DNA of 64,000 bases, taken from the NCBI RefSeq assembly GCF_000577275.2, contig NZ_HG916853.1:87688-151687 (forward strand), read 5' to 3'. The number at the start of each line of letters is the position of its first letter. Position 1 is the first letter of the stretch. Below the pieces are notes generated by a model. It made no database searches. It was given only the letters and a program-made list of their open reading frames with translations, and had not been told where the DNA came from. This stretch comes from Rhizobium favelukesii (GTDB taxonomy: Bacteria; Pseudomonadota; Alphaproteobacteria; Rhizobiales; Rhizobiaceae). A program made the position numbers and the translations under genes. Of this stretch, positions 62,360-64,000 are shown one piece after another.

Positions 62360-62744
62360 GACGCCCCTCCCCTCCCCCGACCCGATTTGCATTCGGGACC
62401 GCGGTTTGCTCGGCGACAAACGAGCCACCGATCGACGCGCCGGTCGAGCCGAAGAGGCCGACGATCGTTGTCGCGCCGAGCAGGATCCCCGCGACCAGCA
62501 CCACATACATCAATCGCCGCGCGAAATCGTTTAGCTCGCCACCGAAGATCAGCATGCCGCCGGCAATCGCGACCGCGGCCAGTGCAATATAGCCGGCGAC
62601 CGGTCCGGTGATGGACTGCTGGATCTGCTCGAGCGGGCCTTCCCAAGGCAGGCTTCCGCCTGAACCGGCGAGCGCAGGCCCGGCAAGCGAGGCGCAAATC
62701 AATGCGCCGATAGTTCCCAAACGGAAAAAGCGATTATGCAGCAT
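62352..62744 (-). CDS. trbC: TrbC, prepilin
   Basis: A protein of 130 residues from the ATG at 62744, which has GAGGA about six bases before it; an ATG at 62756 is also possible. It has a long signal peptide ([20 protein letters not shown]) and two membrane segments ([37 protein letters not shown]). It is the substrate of the TraF protease encoded in the other operon. Confidence 0.93.
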   Translation of the reverse strand: MLHNRFFRLGTIGALICASLAGPALAGSGGSLPWEGPLEQIQQSITGPVAGYIALAAVAIAGGMLIFGGELNDFARRLMYVVLVAGILLGATTIVGLFGSTGASIGGSFVAEQTAVPNANRVGGGEGRHG

Positions 62745-63699
62745 GACTGTCCTCATCGATCTGCGGATAGTGTTCTGTCTGGTAGCGCGAGCCGTTGAAC
62801 CCCTCGACATGCAGGACCTCCCTCACCCGCCGTCCCCGCCCGGCGCGTTCGATCGAGATCACGAGATCGACCGCCTCGCCAATCACGGCTTGCATTGGCT
62901 GTTGACTGGCTTCCGACGTCAGTTGCTCGAGGCGTCGAAGCGCCGACATCGCGGAGTTGGAGTGGATTGTCGTGACGCCTCCGGGGTGTCCTGTGTTCCA
63001 GGCTTTCAGTAGGGTCAGCGCCGCGCCGTCGCGGACCTCACCAACGATGATGCGATCGGGACGCAGGCGCATCGTGCTTTTGAGCAGCCTGGCCATGTCG
63101 ACCGCGTCGCTCGTGTGAAGGCAGACGGCATTCTCGGCGGCGCATCGGATCTCGGAGGTATCCTCCAGGATCACCATCCTGTCTTCCGGGGCGGCGGAGA
63201 CGATTTCAGCGATCACCGCGTTGGCGAGCGTCGTTTTGCCCGATCCCGTGCCGCCGGCGATGACGATGTTCAGGCGGTTGGTGATGGCGCTGCGAATGAT
63301 CGAGGCTTGTGCTTCGGTCATGATCTTGGCGGTCACGTAGTCGTCGAGTGGAATGAGCTGCGAAGCGCGCCGGCGGATCGTAAACGTTGGCGAGTTGACG
63401 ACGGGAGGCAGAAGACCTTCGAAGCGGTGGCCGCCAATCGGTAGCTCACCGGAGATGATAGGCCGTTCTCCATCGGCTTCGGACTGGAGAGCATGCGCCA
63501 CCGATCCGATAACGGTCTCGGCTGCGGTCGCTTGCATTTCGCCAGCTGGCGCAACGCCGTGACCCAGGCGCTCGATGAAGAGCTTACCATCTGGATTGAG
63601 CATGATCTCGACGACTGTTGGATCCTCAAGGGCAATGCAAAGGTGCTCGCCGAGTGCGTCCTGGAGTTTTCGGACAAGGCGGGAGTGCGACTGAAGCAT
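62734..63699 (-). CDS. trbB: TrbB, VirB11-like ATPase
   Basis: A protein of 321 residues from the ATG at 63699. Walker A is [16 protein letters not shown] (about residues 146-161), followed by [11 protein letters not shown], then [20 protein letters not shown] and a [12 protein letters not shown]is box. It forms the cytoplasmic hexamer that drives pilus growth and transfer. It is the first gene of the trb operon; no traI lies in front of it, unlike in Ti plasmids. Confidence 0.97.
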   Translation of the reverse strand: MLQSHSRLVRKLQDALGEHLCIALEDPTVVEIMLNPDGKLFIERLGHGVAPAGEMQATAAETVIGSVAHALQSEADGERPIISGELPIGGHRFEGLLPPVVNSPTFTIRRRASQLIPLDDYVTAKIMTEAQASIIRSAITNRLNIVIAGGTGSGKTTLANAVIAEIVSAAPEDRMVILEDTSEIRCAAENAVCLHTSDAVDMARLLKSTMRLRPDRIIVGEVRDGAALTLLKAWNTGHPGGVTTIHSNSAMSALRRLEQLTSEASQQPMQAVIGEAVDLVISIERAGRGRRVREVLHVEGFNGSRYQTEHYPQIDEDSHAA

Positions 63700-63761
63700 G
63701 GGAAGCTCGTCTCCTCGTTTGGGTGCGTGAGGAGACAGACCCCGGTGGCCGCGCGAAGTCC

Positions 63762-63779
63762 ATGTGCAATTTTGCACCT
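63762..63779. promoter_or_regulatory. TraR-box-like palindrome of the trb promoter
   Basis: ATGTGCAATTTTGCACCT lies 63 bases upstream of trbB. The left half ATGTGCA is identical to the pTi tra box and the core GTGCAA-N2-TTGCAC is shared with the sites at 22379 and 42953. Confidence 0.75.
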
Positions 63780-64000
63780 CGCGAGTCGCGGGTGATTCCG
63801 TCAGGGTCGCTTCGATTCGGTGATTTACCAGCGAGTCCCGTTATCGGAGCAGAATATGAATCACAGGAAAGATATGCAGGGAGATTGCACCATATGATCG
63901 ATAAATCGCTGGAATCTATGGATTAGTTGTAGTGACGTCCGGAATGTGCGTTTCGCGTTAAGGCTTTGTTAACTTTAAAAATCTTGCAAAACGCGCTGGA
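63780..64000. other. AT-rich divergent promoter region, possibly upstream of repABC
   Basis: No gene is visible up to the window end. The region becomes AT-rich (GTTAACTTTAAAAATCTTGC near 63970), as often seen before repA of repABC plasmids, which in Ti plasmids lies next to the trb operon. This is an inference from position. Confidence 0.4.

Noticed and set aside
1..64000. CRISPR arrays, tRNA and rRNA genes
   Set aside because: I found no regularly spaced direct repeats, no tRNA cloverleaf and no rRNA-like sequence in the window.

Overview
The window looks like part of a large conjugative plasmid (or plasmid-derived replicon) of a Rhizobiaceae bacterium (Rhizobium, Agrobacterium, Sinorhizobium/Ensifer). 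The evidence is a Ti-type TraA relaxase with its oriT, traCDG and traAFBH transfer operons, a complete trbBCDEJKLFGHI mating-pair operon, TraR and TraM regulators, exo (succinoglycan) genes, an alphaproteobacterial-type SOS box before imuAB-dnaE2, and a block of small rhizobial plasmid genes (DUF736, DUF1419, DUF7007, ParB-like, ArdC).

Layout. 1-4.5 kb: a decaying exo cluster (exoL end, deleted exoA, intact exoM, frameshifted exoO, truncated exoP), cut by an IS701-like remnant. 4.9-9.4 kb: a complete Tn3-family transposon (38-bp inverted repeats, tnpA, resolvase, passenger methyltransferase). 9.4-12.1 kb: a graveyard of gene fragments (vWA protein, ArsR regulator, Gfo/Idh/MocA oxidoreductase, SyrB-like tail, truncated SRAP peptidase). 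12.1-18 kb: DNA repair genes (LigD-type ligase, imuA, imuB, dnaE2), with dnaE2 destroyed by an IS110 element. 18.4-21.8 kb: DUF488 and GIY-YIG genes. 22-40 kb: the plasmid accessory block, with a Toprim protein, a 1696-residue methyltransferase-helicase fusion, ParB-like and DUF7007 proteins, ArdC anti-restriction, DUF736, several very small proteins, terminators, and repeated structured leader sequences. 40-49 kb: traG-traD-traC, oriT, traA-traF-traB-traH. 49-54 kb: a possible ADP-ribosyltransferase-type toxin pair and a regulatory module (RcgR-like hydrolase, RcgA-like membrane protein, TraR, TraM). 54-63.7 kb: the trb operon. The last 300 bases are a divergent promoter region that may lead to repABC outside the window.

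How it fits together. TraA with TraC/TraD nicks oriT, TraG couples the DNA to the Trb channel, and TraF matures the TrbC pilin. Palindromes related to the TraR box sit at the traC/traA divergent promoter and upstream of trbB. A third copy lies before the Toprim gene 20 kb away, which suggests the accessory block belongs to the same regulon. The TraR here has lost the residues that bind acyl-homoserine lactone, and no traI is visible, so classical quorum sensing probably does not control it. ArdC and perhaps the methyltransferase-helicase would protect the incoming plasmid.

Several genes carry clean single-base frameshifts (exoO, a GIY-YIG gene, DUF1419, rcgA). Some may be sequencing errors and should be checked against reads before biological conclusions are drawn.
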